A stretch of 64,000 nucleotides of DNA from Pseudomonadota bacterium (GCA_018241725.1 JAFEDI010000079.1:1-64000), one strand, 5' to 3'. Positions 55,087 through 64,000 are shown, counted from the stretch's first letter. A program made the numbers and translations. The notes: a model not told the origin generated them from the letters alone.

Positions 55087-57033
55087 ATGAGTATCGAAGA
55101 CATCAAGCACGACGACGCCAGCCCCGTTCCGGCTCGCCGCAGGTTCCTGAACTCTGCCGCCCTCGCAGGCCTGGCCGGGGCCGGCCTGTCTGTCGGCTTG
55201 TCCGCCTGCAAGCAGGAAGCCGCCGCCCCTGCCGCCAGTGCGCCGGCTGCGGCACCGGCCGCCCACGGCGCCGGTGAATACGGCAAGTATGAAGTGCCCC
55301 CCGGCCAACTCGACGAATACTATTCCTTCTCCAGCGGCGGCCATTCCGGCGAAGTGCGTATCTACGGCATGCCGTCCGGCCGCCTGTTCAAGCGCATCCC
55401 GGTCTTCAACATGGACTGCCTGGTCGGCTGGGGCATCACCAACGAGTCCAAGGCCATCATCGGCACCAAGCCGGATGGCAGCCTCAAGTACCACACCGGT
55501 GACACCCACCACGTACACCAGTCTTACGTGGACGGGATGTACGACGGCAAGTACATGTTCGTGAACGACAAGATCCACGGCCGCCTGGCCCGTATCCGCA
55601 TGGATACGATGGAGACGGACAAGATCACCGAGCTGCCGAACGTCCAGGGCTTCCACGGCACCTTCCCAGACAAGCGCGACCCGGTGGACGAGAAGATCAA
55701 CCACACCACCCGCGTGTTCTGCGGCTCCGAGTTCTCCATTCCGTTGCCCAATGACGGCAACGACATGACCGACCCGACCAAGTACCACTCGCTGTTCACC
55801 TGTGTGGATTCGGAATCAATGGAAGTGCGCTGGCAGGTGCTGATCGACGGCAACTGCGACCTGGTCGCCACCTCCTACGATGGCAAGCTGGCCGCCACCA
55901 ACCAGTACAACACCGAGATGGGCGCCCACTACCAGGACATGATGTCCTCCGAGCGCGACGCCTGCCTGTTCTTCAACGTCGCCCGCATCGAAGAGGCGGT
56001 CAAGGCCGGCAAGACCAAGACCTACGGCAACTCCAAGGTTCCCGTGGTGGACGGCACCAAGGCCGCCAACCAGGATCCGAAGACCGCCCTCACCTGCTAC
56101 GTGCCGATCCCGAAGAACCCCCATGGCGTCAATGCCAGCCCGGACGGCAAGTACTTCGTGTGTTCCGGCAAGCTTTCACCCACCGCCAGCGTCATCCAGC
56201 TGGATCTGGTGCTGAAGTGGTTCGACGGCGACCTGAAGGACCCGCGCGACTCCGTCGTCGGCGAACCGGAAATCGGCCTCGGCCCCCTGCACACCGGCTT
56301 CGACAACAAGGGCAACGCCTACACCACCCTGTTCCTCGACAGCCAGATCGTGAAATGGAATGTGGAAGCGGCCATCCAGTCCTTCAAGGGCGACAAGAAC
56401 GCCAAGGTCGTGCTGGATCGAGTGGACGTGCAATACCAGCCCGGCCACGGCTTCACCTCGATGGGCGAGACCAAGGCGCCGGACGGCAAGTATTTCCTGT
56501 CCGACAACAAGTTCTCCAAGGACCGCTTCCTGCCCGTCGGCCCGCTGCACCCGGAAACTGCCCAGCTCATCGACATCAGCGGCGACAAGATGAAGGTGGT
56601 GGCCGACCACGCCGTGTATTCCGAGCCCCATGACTCCATCATCGTCAAGCGCGAGCTGATCAAGACCCGTCAGGTCTACAACCTGGACGACTTCCCCAAC
56701 GCGATCAAGGATCCGAAGGAGTCCGGCGTCGAGCGCAAGGGGAACAAGGTCACCGTCAAGATGGTGTCCCAGGCGCCAGCGTTCAGCCTGCCGGAATTTA
56801 CCGTCAAGAAAGGCGACGAAGTCACCATCATCCTCACCAACCTGGACAAGGTCGAAGACTTGACCCACGGCTTTGCGATTCCGAAGTACGACATCAACTT
56901 CATCGTGAACCCGCAGGAAACCAAGTCCGTCACCTTCAAAGCCGACAAGCCGGGCGTCTATTGGTGCTATTGCACGAACTTCTGCCACGCTTTGCACCTC
57001 GAAATGCGTAGCCGGATGATCGTGGAGAAGTAA
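55087..57033 (+). CDS. nosZ: Nitrous-oxide reductase, Tat-dependent (clade I type)
   Basis: A 648-residue multicopper enzyme reducing N2O to N2 in the periplasm. The N-terminus has a Tat signal (ARRRFLNSAALAGLAGAGLS). The seven-bladed propeller carries CuZ histidines (DTHHVHQSY, EPHDSI). The C-terminal cupredoxin has the CuA motif CYCTNFCHALHLEM. Tat export and overall length fit the clade I enzyme. It has its own terminator and is followed by nosR. Confidence 0.96.
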   Translation: MSIEDIKHDDASPVPARRRFLNSAALAGLAGAGLSVGLSACKQEAAAPAASAPAAAPAAHGAGEYGKYEVPPGQLDEYYSFSSGGHSGEVRIYGMPSGRLFKRIPVFNMDCLVGWGITNESKAIIGTKPDGSLKYHTGDTHHVHQSYVDGMYDGKYMFVNDKIHGRLARIRMDTMETDKITELPNVQGFHGTFPDKRDPVDEKINHTTRVFCGSEFSIPLPNDGNDMTDPTKYHSLFTCVDSESMEVRWQVLIDGNCDLVATSYDGKLAATNQYNTEMGAHYQDMMSSERDACLFFNVARIEEAVKAGKTKTYGNSKVPVVDGTKAANQDPKTALTCYVPIPKNPHGVNASPDGKYFVCSGKLSPTASVIQLDLVLKWFDGDLKDPRDSVVGEPEIGLGPLHTGFDNKGNAYTTLFLDSQIVKWNVEAAIQSFKGDKNAKVVLDRVDVQYQPGHGFTSMGETKAPDGKYFLSDNKFSKDRFLPVGPLHPETAQLIDISGDKMKVVADHAVYSEPHDSIIVKRELIKTRQVYNLDDFPNAIKDPKESGVERKGNKVTVKMVSQAPAFSLPEFTVKKGDEVTIILTNLDKVEDLTHGFAIPKYDINFIVNPQETKSVTFKADKPGVYWCYCTNFCHALHLEMRSRMIVEK

Positions 57034-57071
57034 GCCCACCGGCAAACCGTTCCTTATCGAAGAAGTAATTT

Positions 57072-57100
57072 GGGGAGACGTCCGCGTCTCCCCTTTTTTT
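57072..57100 (+). terminator. Terminator of nosZ
   Basis: A perfect 9-bp stem GGGGAGACG / CGTCTCCCC with loop TCCG, then T7. It lies 38 nt after the nosZ stop, so nosR needs its own promoter or depends on read-through. Confidence 0.93.
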
Positions 57101-57223
57101 GCTCCTGCGATCGGCATGCAAGGTCACGCCCGACAAGGCTCTGCGGCAAATTGACCCAGCTTAAGGCGCCTCCCGCCACAGATCCTCACAATTTGCCGAC
57201 ATCCTGATCGATCGGAGTCACCG

Positions 57224-59404
57224 ATGTTCGCCCTGCGCGCCCTGCGCCGCTTTCTCCCCGCCCTGGCCGGACTCGTCGTCGCCAGCGCGGCCCATGCCAA
57301 CACCTACGAGGTCAAGCTCCCCCCCGAACTGGGCACGTCGCCGAAGATGTGCGACTACGCACCGTGCACGGAGGTCATGCCCGGCGCCACCAGCTTCTCA
57401 GAACGCAAAGGCCAGCCCCCCTTCGTCGAAGCCTACAAGGACGACGGCGGCCAGAAGAAGCTCCTCGGCTACGTGATGCTGTCCACCGACATCACCGACA
57501 CCCCGGCTTACTCCGGCAAGCCGGTGGTGACGCTGATCGGCATGGACACCACCGGCAAGTTCGTCGGCGTGAAAATCCTCAAGCACTCCGAGCCGATCCT
57601 GCTGCTCGGCATTCCGGAATCCTCGCTGATCAAGTTCAACAACCAGTATCTGGGCAAGTTCGTCGGCGACAACATCGAAATCGGCAAGTCGCGCCCCGAC
57701 GAGAACATCATCGGGCTGGATGCGATCACCGGCGCCACCGTCACCGTCATCTCGCAGAACCAGGTAATGATGACCTCCGGCACCACGGTCGCCAAACAGG
57801 TCGGCATCCTCAAGCCCGTGATCCGCCCGCAGGCCAAGTTTCCGCCTGCCACGACGATCCCGAGCTGGGCGGAACTCGTCGAGGATGGCAGCGTCCAGCG
57901 CCTTACCGTCAAACCCGAGGAGGTCGGCTTGAAGGGCGATGGCCCCTACATGGACCTATGGTTCGGCTACCTCAACCAACCCACCCTCGGCCAGGCCATC
58001 CTCGGCAAGGACGGCTACGCCAGCCTGATGAGCCGCCTGAAGGAAGGCGAGCACGCCATATTCATCATCAAACCGGCGGGCATGGACTCCTTCAAGGGCT
58101 CCGGCTTCGTGCGCGGCGGCATCTACGACCGCGTGCAGGTACGTCAGGACAAGGACAGCTTCACCTTCCGCGACCTGGACTACGTGAACCTGTGGAGCGT
58201 CGCTGCCGCCGGTGCACCGGCCTTCAGCGAATCGGCGATCTTCATCATCCGTGGCAAAGGTTTCTCCGCTGCCTACCCGTGGAAACTCGTTTTTCTCGGC
58301 AACAAGATCGACAAGGAGACCGCCGCCAAGACCTTCGCCAACTTCGACAAGGAATACTGGCTGGCCGACAAGTATCTGGAAGGCGGCCGTCCGGTCGTGG
58401 TCAAGCCCGACCCGACCTGGCTCAAGGTGTGGAAAGAGCGTGCCGTCGAAATCGCCGGCTTCATCGTCTTCCTGCTCGCCATCTCCGCCGCCTACGCCAG
58501 CCGCGACAAGCTGGTGCGGCGCGCCAACCGCCAGCGCCGCTGGCCGGTCAATGCCTTCAAGTACACCGGCTGGGTAGTCTCCATCGGCTTCGTCGGCTTC
58601 TCGGCCATGGCCCAGCCGTCCATCACCCAGGTGCTCACCTGGTTCCACAGCCTGCTGTTCCAGTGGAAGTGGGAGCTGTTCCTGTCCGACCCGCTGATCT
58701 TCGTGTTCTGGGTCTTCATCATCACCACCGTCTTCATCTGGGGGCGCGGTTTCTTCTGCGGCTGGCTGTGCCCCTTCGGCTCCCTGTCGGAACTGCTGTT
58801 CCGCCTCGGCCGGCTGGTCGGCCTCAAGCGCTTCCAGTTCCAGCTGCCCAAGCCCCTGCACGACAAGCTCAAGTGGGTGAAGTACGTGGTCTTCTTCGGC
58901 CTGTTGGCAGTGTCCTTCTTCAGCATGGGTCTAGCTGAAAAGCTCGCCGAGGTGGAACCCTTCAAGACCACCTTCCTGGTCGGCATCACCAACCGCAGCT
59001 GGCCCTACAGCCTGTTCGCGGCCGGCTTGCTGGGCCTGTCGATCTTCATCGAGCGGCCGTTCTGCAAGTACCTGTGCCCCCTCGGCGCCTCCCTGGCCAT
59101 GCCGACCACCTTCCGCTGGTTCGGCCTTAAGCGCAAGGACGAGTGCACCTCCTGCAAGGCCTGCGCCAAGGGCTGCGGCTCCCAGGCCATCGACGCCAAG
59201 GGCAACATCGACCAGCGCGAATGCATGCTGTGTCTCGACTGCATGGTGCTCTACTACGACGACCACGCCTGCCCGCCGCTGGCCCAGGAACGCAAACGCC
59301 GCACCAAGGCCGGCCAGCCACTCACCCCGATCAACGGCAAGGGCTACTTCATCCCCATCCATCAAGTGCCGGTCGAACCAAAGAAGGAAGGAGCCACGGC
59401 ATGA
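57224..59404 (+). CDS. nosR: NosR-type flavoprotein/ferredoxin of N2O respiration
   Basis: A 726-residue protein. It has a signal peptide, then a periplasmic FMN-binding domain with the flavinylation motif ITGATV (T172). Several membrane helices (about 405-630) follow, with cysteine motifs CGWLCPFG and CKYLCPLG. The C-terminal ferredoxin part has CTSCKACAKGC and CMLCLDC. NosR feeds electrons to NosZ and is needed for its expression. In many denitrifiers it precedes nosZ; here it follows. An ATGA overlap links it to the next gene. Confidence 0.94.
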   Translation: MFALRALRRFLPALAGLVVASAAHANTYEVKLPPELGTSPKMCDYAPCTEVMPGATSFSERKGQPPFVEAYKDDGGQKKLLGYVMLSTDITDTPAYSGKPVVTLIGMDTTGKFVGVKILKHSEPILLLGIPESSLIKFNNQYLGKFVGDNIEIGKSRPDENIIGLDAITGATVTVISQNQVMMTSGTTVAKQVGILKPVIRPQAKFPPATTIPSWAELVEDGSVQRLTVKPEEVGLKGDGPYMDLWFGYLNQPTLGQAILGKDGYASLMSRLKEGEHAIFIIKPAGMDSFKGSGFVRGGIYDRVQVRQDKDSFTFRDLDYVNLWSVAAAGAPAFSESAIFIIRGKGFSAAYPWKLVFLGNKIDKETAAKTFANFDKEYWLADKYLEGGRPVVVKPDPTWLKVWKERAVEIAGFIVFLLAISAAYASRDKLVRRANRQRRWPVNAFKYTGWVVSIGFVGFSAMAQPSITQVLTWFHSLLFQWKWELFLSDPLIFVFWVFIITTVFIWGRGFFCGWLCPFGSLSELLFRLGRLVGLKRFQFQLPKPLHDKLKWVKYVVFFGLLAVSFFSMGLAEKLAEVEPFKTTFLVGITNRSWPYSLFAAGLLGLSIFIERPFCKYLCPLGASLAMPTTFRWFGLKRKDECTSCKACAKGCGSQAIDAKGNIDQRECMLCLDCMVLYYDDHACPPLAQERKRRTKAGQPLTPINGKGYFIPIHQVPVEPKKEGATA

Positions 59405-59823
59405 CCATCGCCGACCGCAACGAACTGCGCCAGCCGGCCTATGGCGAAGCCCACGGCCTGCCCTGGCTCGTCGCCGAACTCCGCGACCACCTGTGGCCGT
59501 GGGCCGGCAAGGGCCAGCAAGCCCGCAAGGCGATCCAGGGCGCTGGCGTCGCGCTGGCCATCGCCGCCACACTGGCCTGGGTGATGGCCGCCCTCGGCCG
59601 CCTGGAGGCCGGCGCCATCATCGGCTGGTGGTTCGGCTGGAGCGTCTTCGAGGTACTGGTCCGCCTCGACGCCAAGCCCTACGTGAAGGAAGGCCCCTGG
59701 TGGGGCCGCCTGTACCGCCGTGCGACGGCGATGGACATGATCTGCTACGTGAGCTTCAAGAACCTGCTGATCGGCGCCGTGCTGTTCATCGCTCTGAAGA
59801 CGGCGGGTGTGCTGATCGTCTAG
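59401..59823 (+). CDS. Membrane protein of unknown function in the nos locus
   Basis: A 140-residue protein with two clear membrane segments (about 44-77, the second part GAIIGWWFGWSVFEVLV) and a third hydrophobic C-terminal segment (NLLIGAVLFIALKTAGVLIV). The conserved-looking loop is RLDAKPYVKEGPWWGRLYR. I do not recognise a named family. The four-base overlap with nosR suggests that it acts with NosR, for instance in electron supply or assembly. The nosD, nosF, nosY and nosL genes do not follow. Confidence 0.7.
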   Translation: MTIADRNELRQPAYGEAHGLPWLVAELRDHLWPWAGKGQQARKAIQGAGVALAIAATLAWVMAALGRLEAGAIIGWWFGWSVFEVLVRLDAKPYVKEGPWWGRLYRRATAMDMICYVSFKNLLIGAVLFIALKTAGVLIV

Positions 59824-59924
59824 TCCGTGCCGTTCGTCACGGCGGCGGCAATCCTCCTGTGCTCCGCGCCCCGCAAGGGCTATGGTGAAACAGGAGGCAT
59901 GCGTCGCAGCGCATGAATCGAAGC

Positions 59925-59960
59925 GGACGGCGGCCACCGCCAGTCGGATCGCCGCCGTCC
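59925..59960 (+). terminator. Possible hairpin ending the nos transcript
   Basis: A perfect 10-bp inverted repeat GGACGGCGGC / GCCGCCGTCC with a 16-nt loop. No T tract follows, so termination is uncertain. Confidence 0.4.
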
Positions 59961-60009
59961 ATCCACCTTAGGAAACGGAAGCATCACGGCAGCGCCGAAG
60001 GGAGCTGCG

Positions 60010-60834
60010 ATGCGTGAGATGGCTGGTCGCGCAAGCACGTCTTTCCCGATCGTCCGCTTGATAGTTCAGGCGGTAGGCGTGATGCTCGCCATCATCACCT
60101 CCAGCCTCAGTCAGGCCACACCCTCCGCGGCCATCCTCGTCTATCACCGCTTCGGCCCGCAGGTGGCCGACAGCATGACGACCCGCACTGAAGTCTTCGT
60201 TGCCCAGTTGGCGGAACTTCATCGCGCCGGCTACACCATCGTCCCCCTCACCACCGTTGTTGATGGCCTCGCCGGCCGTGTGCCCCTGCCAGCCAGGGCA
60301 GTCGCCATCACCGTCGACGACGGACACCGCACGGTTTACAGCGACCTGCTGCCGATCATCCGCCGCGAGCACCTGCCGGTGACTCTGTTCATCTACCCAT
60401 CGGCCATCTCCAATGCCAGCTACGCGATGAACTGGGCCCAGCTACAGGAACTGCTTGCCACCGGAAGCGTAAGCATCCAGTCGCACACATACTGGCACCC
60501 GGACTTCCGCATCGAGCGGCGACGCCTGGAGACCGGCGCCTACCGGCAGTTCGTCCGCAACCAGCTCGAAAAGCCCCGTCAGGTGCTGCGGCACCGGCTC
60601 GGCGTCGACGCCGACTACCTCGCCTGGCCCTTCGGCATTCACGACACCGAACTGGAGGCGGCCGCGATAACCGTCGGCTATCGTGCGGCCTTCGCCCTCG
60701 GCGAACGTCACGCCACGCCCCGCGACTCCCCCTTCGCTCTGCCCCGTTACCTGATCGTCGACGAGCGAGGCGTCAGCGGCCTGATCCACAGCCTGCAGGC
60801 GGGGGAATTGCCTGCCACAGGAGCGAAGCCATGA
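60010..60834 (+). CDS. Polysaccharide deacetylase (carbohydrate esterase 4)
   Basis: A 274-residue exported protein. A signal or anchor segment (about 15-37) is followed by the NodB-type domain: motif 1 ITVDDGHRTVY with the two catalytic/metal aspartates, motif 2 SIQSHTYWHPDF for the metal histidines, and the later LAWPFGIHDTE. Such enzymes remove acetyl groups from peptidoglycan or surface glycans. It overlaps the next gene by four bases. The three-gene operon looks devoted to cell-wall glycan handling. Confidence 0.9.
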   Translation: MREMAGRASTSFPIVRLIVQAVGVMLAIITSSLSQATPSAAILVYHRFGPQVADSMTTRTEVFVAQLAELHRAGYTIVPLTTVVDGLAGRVPLPARAVAITVDDGHRTVYSDLLPIIRREHLPVTLFIYPSAISNASYAMNWAQLQELLATGSVSIQSHTYWHPDFRIERRRLETGAYRQFVRNQLEKPRQVLRHRLGVDADYLAWPFGIHDTELEAAAITVGYRAAFALGERHATPRDSPFALPRYLIVDERGVSGLIHSLQAGELPATGAKP

Positions 60835-62078
60835 CGCGATTCGCCAAGTACGCACTGGTCTTCCTTGCGCTGCTGCTCGTCGCCACGGCAGCCCAGGGCT
60901 GCACGGGCCAGATCGTCGATGCGGTCAGCGGCACCCCTCTGGCCGGCGCACTGGTCACCCGCGGGAAGGACGTACTGACCACTGGCGCCGATGGCCGCTA
61001 CGCCTTTCCCGGCAGCTGTGCGACCGTTGCCGCCCGCGCCATCGGCTACCGCCGCGCGGCGGTCATGCCACCCGACGGTGAGTCTGCACCGACGATGCGT
61101 CTGACGGCCATCCGCCCGAAGGCGCTGTACCTGTCCTTCTGGGGCATCGGCCATCAGGGCCTGCGCGAAGCCGCGCTCGAACTCATCGAACACACCGAAC
61201 TCAACGCGCTGGTCATCGATGTGAAAGGCGACCTGGGCGGCGTGCCCTATCCCACGACTGTCGCCATGGCAGAGAGCATCGGCGCACGGAAGATCACCAC
61301 AGTTGGAGACATAGGCAAGCTGATTGCCCAGCTGAAGGCGAAGAACATCTACCTGATCGCCCGCATCGTGGTCTTCAAGGATGCCCCACTGGCCAATGCC
61401 CACCCCGAATGGGCCGTCAAAACAGCCGCCGGAGCCCTCTTCCATGACCGGGAGGCGCTAGCGTGGATCGATCCCTCCCGACAGGAAGCATGGAATTACA
61501 GTCTCGACCTGGCCGTGGAAGCGGCACGACTCGGCTTCGACGAGATCCAGTTCGATTACGTGCGCTTCCCCGATTCGCCAGGCCTCGCCTTCTCCGTCGC
61601 CAACACCGAGGAAAACCGCGTCGCCGCGATCTCCAACTTCCTGACAACGGCGCGCAGCCGCCTGCTCCCGTACAACGTCTTCCTCAGCGCCGATATCTTC
61701 GGCTACGTGTTCTGGAACACCAACGACACCTTCATCGGCCAGAAGCTCGACGTGCTGGCAAGCCGTCTCGACTACCTCGCTCCGATGCTCTACCCCTCCG
61801 GCTTCAAGTTCGGCATTCCCGGCTATACCAACCCGGTGGCCAACCCGAACGAGATCGTCTTCCTCACCCTCAAACATGGCTTGGAGCGCAGCGGCATCTC
61901 ACCGCTGCGCCTGCGCCCGTGGATCCAGGGTTTCCGCGACTACGCCTTCGACCACCGCGCCTTCGGCGGCCCTGAGATCCGCAGCCAGATCGAAGCCACC
62001 GAGAAGATCGGCACCAACGGCTGGATGCTGTGGAACCCGCGCAACGCCTACACGGCGGATGGACTCGGCAAGAAATGA
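60831..62078 (+). CDS. DUF4015 putative glycoside hydrolase with N-terminal carboxypeptidase-regulatory-like domain
   Basis: A 415-residue exported protein. After the signal segment (1-23) comes a small beta domain (CTGQIVDAVSGTPLAGALV to AIGYRRAAV, about 24-85). The DUF4015 barrel follows: ALYLSFWGIGHQGLREAALELI, LVIDVKGDLGGVPYP, FDEIQFDYVRFPD and YLAPMLYPSG. The acidic residues at strand ends fit a TIM-barrel glycosidase. A four-base overlap links it to both neighbours. The substrate is probably a poly-aminosugar or wall glycan, inferred from the deacetylase partner. Confidence 0.85.
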   Translation: MTRFAKYALVFLALLLVATAAQGCTGQIVDAVSGTPLAGALVTRGKDVLTTGADGRYAFPGSCATVAARAIGYRRAAVMPPDGESAPTMRLTAIRPKALYLSFWGIGHQGLREAALELIEHTELNALVIDVKGDLGGVPYPTTVAMAESIGARKITTVGDIGKLIAQLKAKNIYLIARIVVFKDAPLANAHPEWAVKTAAGALFHDREALAWIDPSRQEAWNYSLDLAVEAARLGFDEIQFDYVRFPDSPGLAFSVANTEENRVAAISNFLTTARSRLLPYNVFLSADIFGYVFWNTNDTFIGQKLDVLASRLDYLAPMLYPSGFKFGIPGYTNPVANPNEIVFLTLKHGLERSGISPLRLRPWIQGFRDYAFDHRAFGGPEIRSQIEATEKIGTNGWMLWNPRNAYTADGLGKK

Positions 62079-64000
62079 ATGCCAACCTGCATCCCGACGC
62101 CCAACGGAACCGGCAAGGCCCGCAAAGAGGCGACGACCTCGGACGGCTGTGGCTGCTGCTCGTCCTGCTCCTGTCATTCCATGGCGTCGCTGGCCAACTC
62201 GACAACTCTCGTCTCGACGTCGCCATCGCCCCCATCGTCGAGGCGGAAATCGCTGCCGGACATGTCCCAGGCGCGGTCGTACTGATTGGTGAAGGCGATG
62301 CAGTCGTCTACCGGCGCGCCTTTGGACAACGTGCCTTGGTGCCGGCGCCCGAACCGATGACCGTCGACACAATCTTCGACCTGGCCTCGCTGACCAAGGC
62401 CGTTGCCACCACCCCGGCCGTTCTACAACTCGTAGAACAAGGACTGCTTGCCCTCGACACGCCGGTGGCCCGCTATTGGCCCCCCTTCGCCGCCCAGGGC
62501 AAAGACGCGATCACGGTCCGCCAGCTACTGGCGCACACCTCAGGACTGCCGGCCGGCATGGACGCGCGCCCCGGCACACCACCCGACGAAGTGCTGCGCC
62601 GCATCGCGTCTATCAAGCCTCAGCGCCGCGCCGGCGGCGACCCGCTGTACAGCGACCTCAATTTCATCACGCTCGGCGAACTCGTCCGGCGGGTGTCCGG
62701 CCTGCCCCTCGACGAATACAGCCGGCGCCGGCTGTTCCAGCCGCTGGACATGCTGGACACCGACTTCCTGCCGCCAGCCGCGCAGCTGCCGCGCATTGCA
62801 CCGACCACATGGAACGGCGGCGGCCCGCGCCGCGGCGTCGTACACGACCCACTCGCAGCCCGCCTCGGCGGCGTGGCCGGCAATGCCGGGCTGTTCGGCA
62901 ACGCCGACGATCTGGCGCGCTTTGCCCGCGCCGTGCTCCACAACAACCCCGCCCTGCTGAAGCCAGCCTCGATCCGCCAGATCTTCCTGCCCCAGACCTA
63001 TCCGGCCGCCCCGCCACGCAGCCTGGGCTGGCAGCCACAGGCGCCGCTCGCCGCCAATCGGGCGGCACTGCCGCCTTTCGGTGCCATCAACCACCTGGGC
63101 TACACCGGCACCGGGCTGTGGATCGATCCCCTGTCCGGCGTCTATATCGTGATCCTCAGCAATCGCGTACATCCCAACGGCGGTGGCGATGCCGCACCCT
63201 TGCGGGCCCGCATCGTCGACGCCGTCGCGTCGGCCCTGCCGGCGCTGCCGGCCGAACGCATCGCGGCGACCTACCCCGAACTGTCCGAACGCGTGGCGCC
63301 CTACATACCGAAAGCCGTCCCACAAACGGTAAAAACGGGCATCGATGTGCTGGAAGCGGACGCCTTCGCCCCCTTGCGCGGCCTGCGCATCGGCCTGCTG
63401 ACCAACCGCAGCGGCGTGGATGCAGCCGGCCGGCGTGATATCGACGTGCTGGCCCATGCGCCGGGCGTCACACTCGTCACCCTGTTCAGCCCCGAGCACG
63501 GGCTCGCTGCCAACCAGGAGGGACGTATCGCTGACGACAGCGACAGCCTCAGCGGCCTGCCGGTGCGCAGCCTGTACGGCAAGGACCGGCGGCCGACAGC
63601 AGCCATGCTCAATGGGCTCGACGCCGTCGTGGTGGACCTGCAGGACGCCGGCACCCGCTTCTACACCTACGCCAGCACCCTCGCCTACCTGATGGAAGCG
63701 GCGGCCACCCAAGGCCTGCGTGTCATCGTGCTGGACCGCCCCAACCCGCTGCGCGCCGACCGGGTGCAGGGCCCGCTGCTCGACGCGGATCGACGGGGCT
63801 TCACCGGCTACTGGCCTCTACCGGTGCGCCACGGCCTGACCCTCGGCGAATTCGCCCGCCTGTTCCAGGCCGAGGCCAAGGTCGATGTGCAACTGCAAGT
63901 CGTCCCCATGCAGGGCTACCGCCGCGACATGTGGTACGACGACACCGGCCTGCCCTGGCTGCCGCCGTCGCCGAACCTGACGAACCTCACCGCCACACTG
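62075..64000 (+). CDS. Beta-lactamase-fold serine hydrolase fused to NamZ (DUF1343) muramidase, incomplete at window end
   Basis: An open frame of 642 codons with no stop before the window ends. It has an N-terminal hydrophobic signal or anchor (about 24-40). A serine hydrolase domain with SLTK (S105, K108) and YSD (Y192) covers about 45-410. A DUF1343 domain from about 422 has SPEHG (472-476) and DLQDAGTRFYTY (from 521). NamZ-type enzymes release N-acetylmuramic acid from glycan ends. The fused class C-like domain could act on stem peptides or D-amino-acid esters. The start is coupled by ATGA to the upstream gene. Confidence 0.88.
   Translation, partial: MNANLHPDAQRNRQGPQRGDDLGRLWLLLVLLLSFHGVAGQLDNSRLDVAIAPIVEAEIAAGHVPGAVVLIGEGDAVVYRRAFGQRALVPAPEPMTVDTIFDLASLTKAVATTPAVLQLVEQGLLALDTPVARYWPPFAAQGKDAITVRQLLAHTSGLPAGMDARPGTPPDEVLRRIASIKPQRRAGGDPLYSDLNFITLGELVRRVSGLPLDEYSRRRLFQPLDMLDTDFLPPAAQLPRIAPTTWNGGGPRRGVVHDPLAARLGGVAGNAGLFGNADDLARFARAVLHNNPALLKPASIRQIFLPQTYPAAPPRSLGWQPQAPLAANRAALPPFGAINHLGYTGTGLWIDPLSGVYIVILSNRVHPNGGGDAAPLRARIVDAVASALPALPAERIAATYPELSERVAPYIPKAVPQTVKTGIDVLEADAFAPLRGLRIGLLTNRSGVDAAGRRDIDVLAHAPGVTLVTLFSPEHGLAANQEGRIADDSDSLSGLPVRSLYGKDRRPTAAMLNGLDAVVVDLQDAGTRFYTYASTLAYLMEAAATQGLRVIVLDRPNPLRADRVQGPLLDADRRGFTGYWPLPVRHGLTLGEFARLFQAEAKVDVQLQVVPMQGYRRDMWYDDTGLPWLPPSPNLTNLTATL

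Noticed and set aside
57151-57164. TTGAC-CCAG-CTTAA upstream of nosR as an FNR box
   Set aside because: Only the left half fits; the right half matches ATCAA at three of five bases, so it is too weak to annotate.

Overview
This 64 kb window has the look of a high-GC betaproteobacterial chromosome, most likely a denitrifying or facultatively anaerobic member of the Rhodocyclales (Azospira/Dechloromonas/Thauera-like). The evidence is gene content and order read from the sequence: grxC-secB-gpsA, aat-bpt, rnfABCDGE-nth, an Hda homologue, a Tat-exported NosZ beside NosR, a NarX/NarL-type nitrate two-component pair beside a Crp/Fnr regulator, and a single tRNA-Ser(CGA) next to serS. No database search was possible, so the taxonomic placement is inference.

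Layout. 1-3 kb: ArsR-type regulator, membrane rhodanese, grxC, secB, SH3 protein, gpsA. 3-4.2 kb (minus): comF and a trmL that is split by a frameshift in an A8 tract. 4.3-9.6 kb: bioB, bioC, HAD nucleotidase, aroG, serB and an NlpC/P60 lipoprotein-like peptidase whose promoter predicts a leaderless mRNA. 9.7-12.7 kb: aat, bpt, a barrel-like exported protein and pyrD. 12.8-19.2 kb: rnfABCDGE-nth and a DUF1841 gene. 19.3-27.4 kb: SDR; a minus-strand pair in which a cation/proton antiporter overlaps a YbdK-type carboxylate-amine ligase; and a four-gene MacAB-NodT-type tripartite efflux operon joined by ATGA overlaps. 27.5-36.7 kb: purM, hda, HAD phosphatase, dienelactone hydrolase, a Crp/Fnr regulator divergent from narX-narL (with an FNR-like box and a NarL 7-2-7 site between them), an RlmI-like methyltransferase, and an uncharacterised helical protein that is followed directly by an array of about twelve degenerate 21-nt repeats.

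37.4-45.1 kb is a 7.6 kb integrated element bounded by a 14-bp copy of the 3' end of tRNA-Ser(CGA). It carries a tyrosine integrase, an AlpA-like HTH protein, a small membrane protein, a Toprim primase-like protein, a DUF927 helicase-like protein, two zinc-motif proteins, and a HicB(DUF1902)/HicA toxin-antitoxin pair. It has no capsid, conjugation or transposase genes. Two clusters of a 9-bp repeat in opposite orientations flank the helicase gene, and one perfect DnaA box lies on each side of the replication operon. Together these suggest a satellite-like element able to replicate outside the chromosome.

45.2-64 kb: AhpD-like protein under a palindromic operator, serS, rarA, lolA, ftsK, a second Crp/Fnr regulator, trxB, an Smr protein, then nosZ-nosR and a small membrane gene. 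The nosDFYL genes do not follow. The window ends with a cell-wall operon: polysaccharide deacetylase, DUF4015 glycoside-hydrolase-like protein, and a fusion of a serine beta-lactamase-fold domain to a NamZ (DUF1343) muramidase domain that runs off the end.

The two best candidates for something undescribed are the 21-nt repeat array with its partner gene (about 36.2-37.2 kb) and the replication module of the integrated element with its coding-region iterons.
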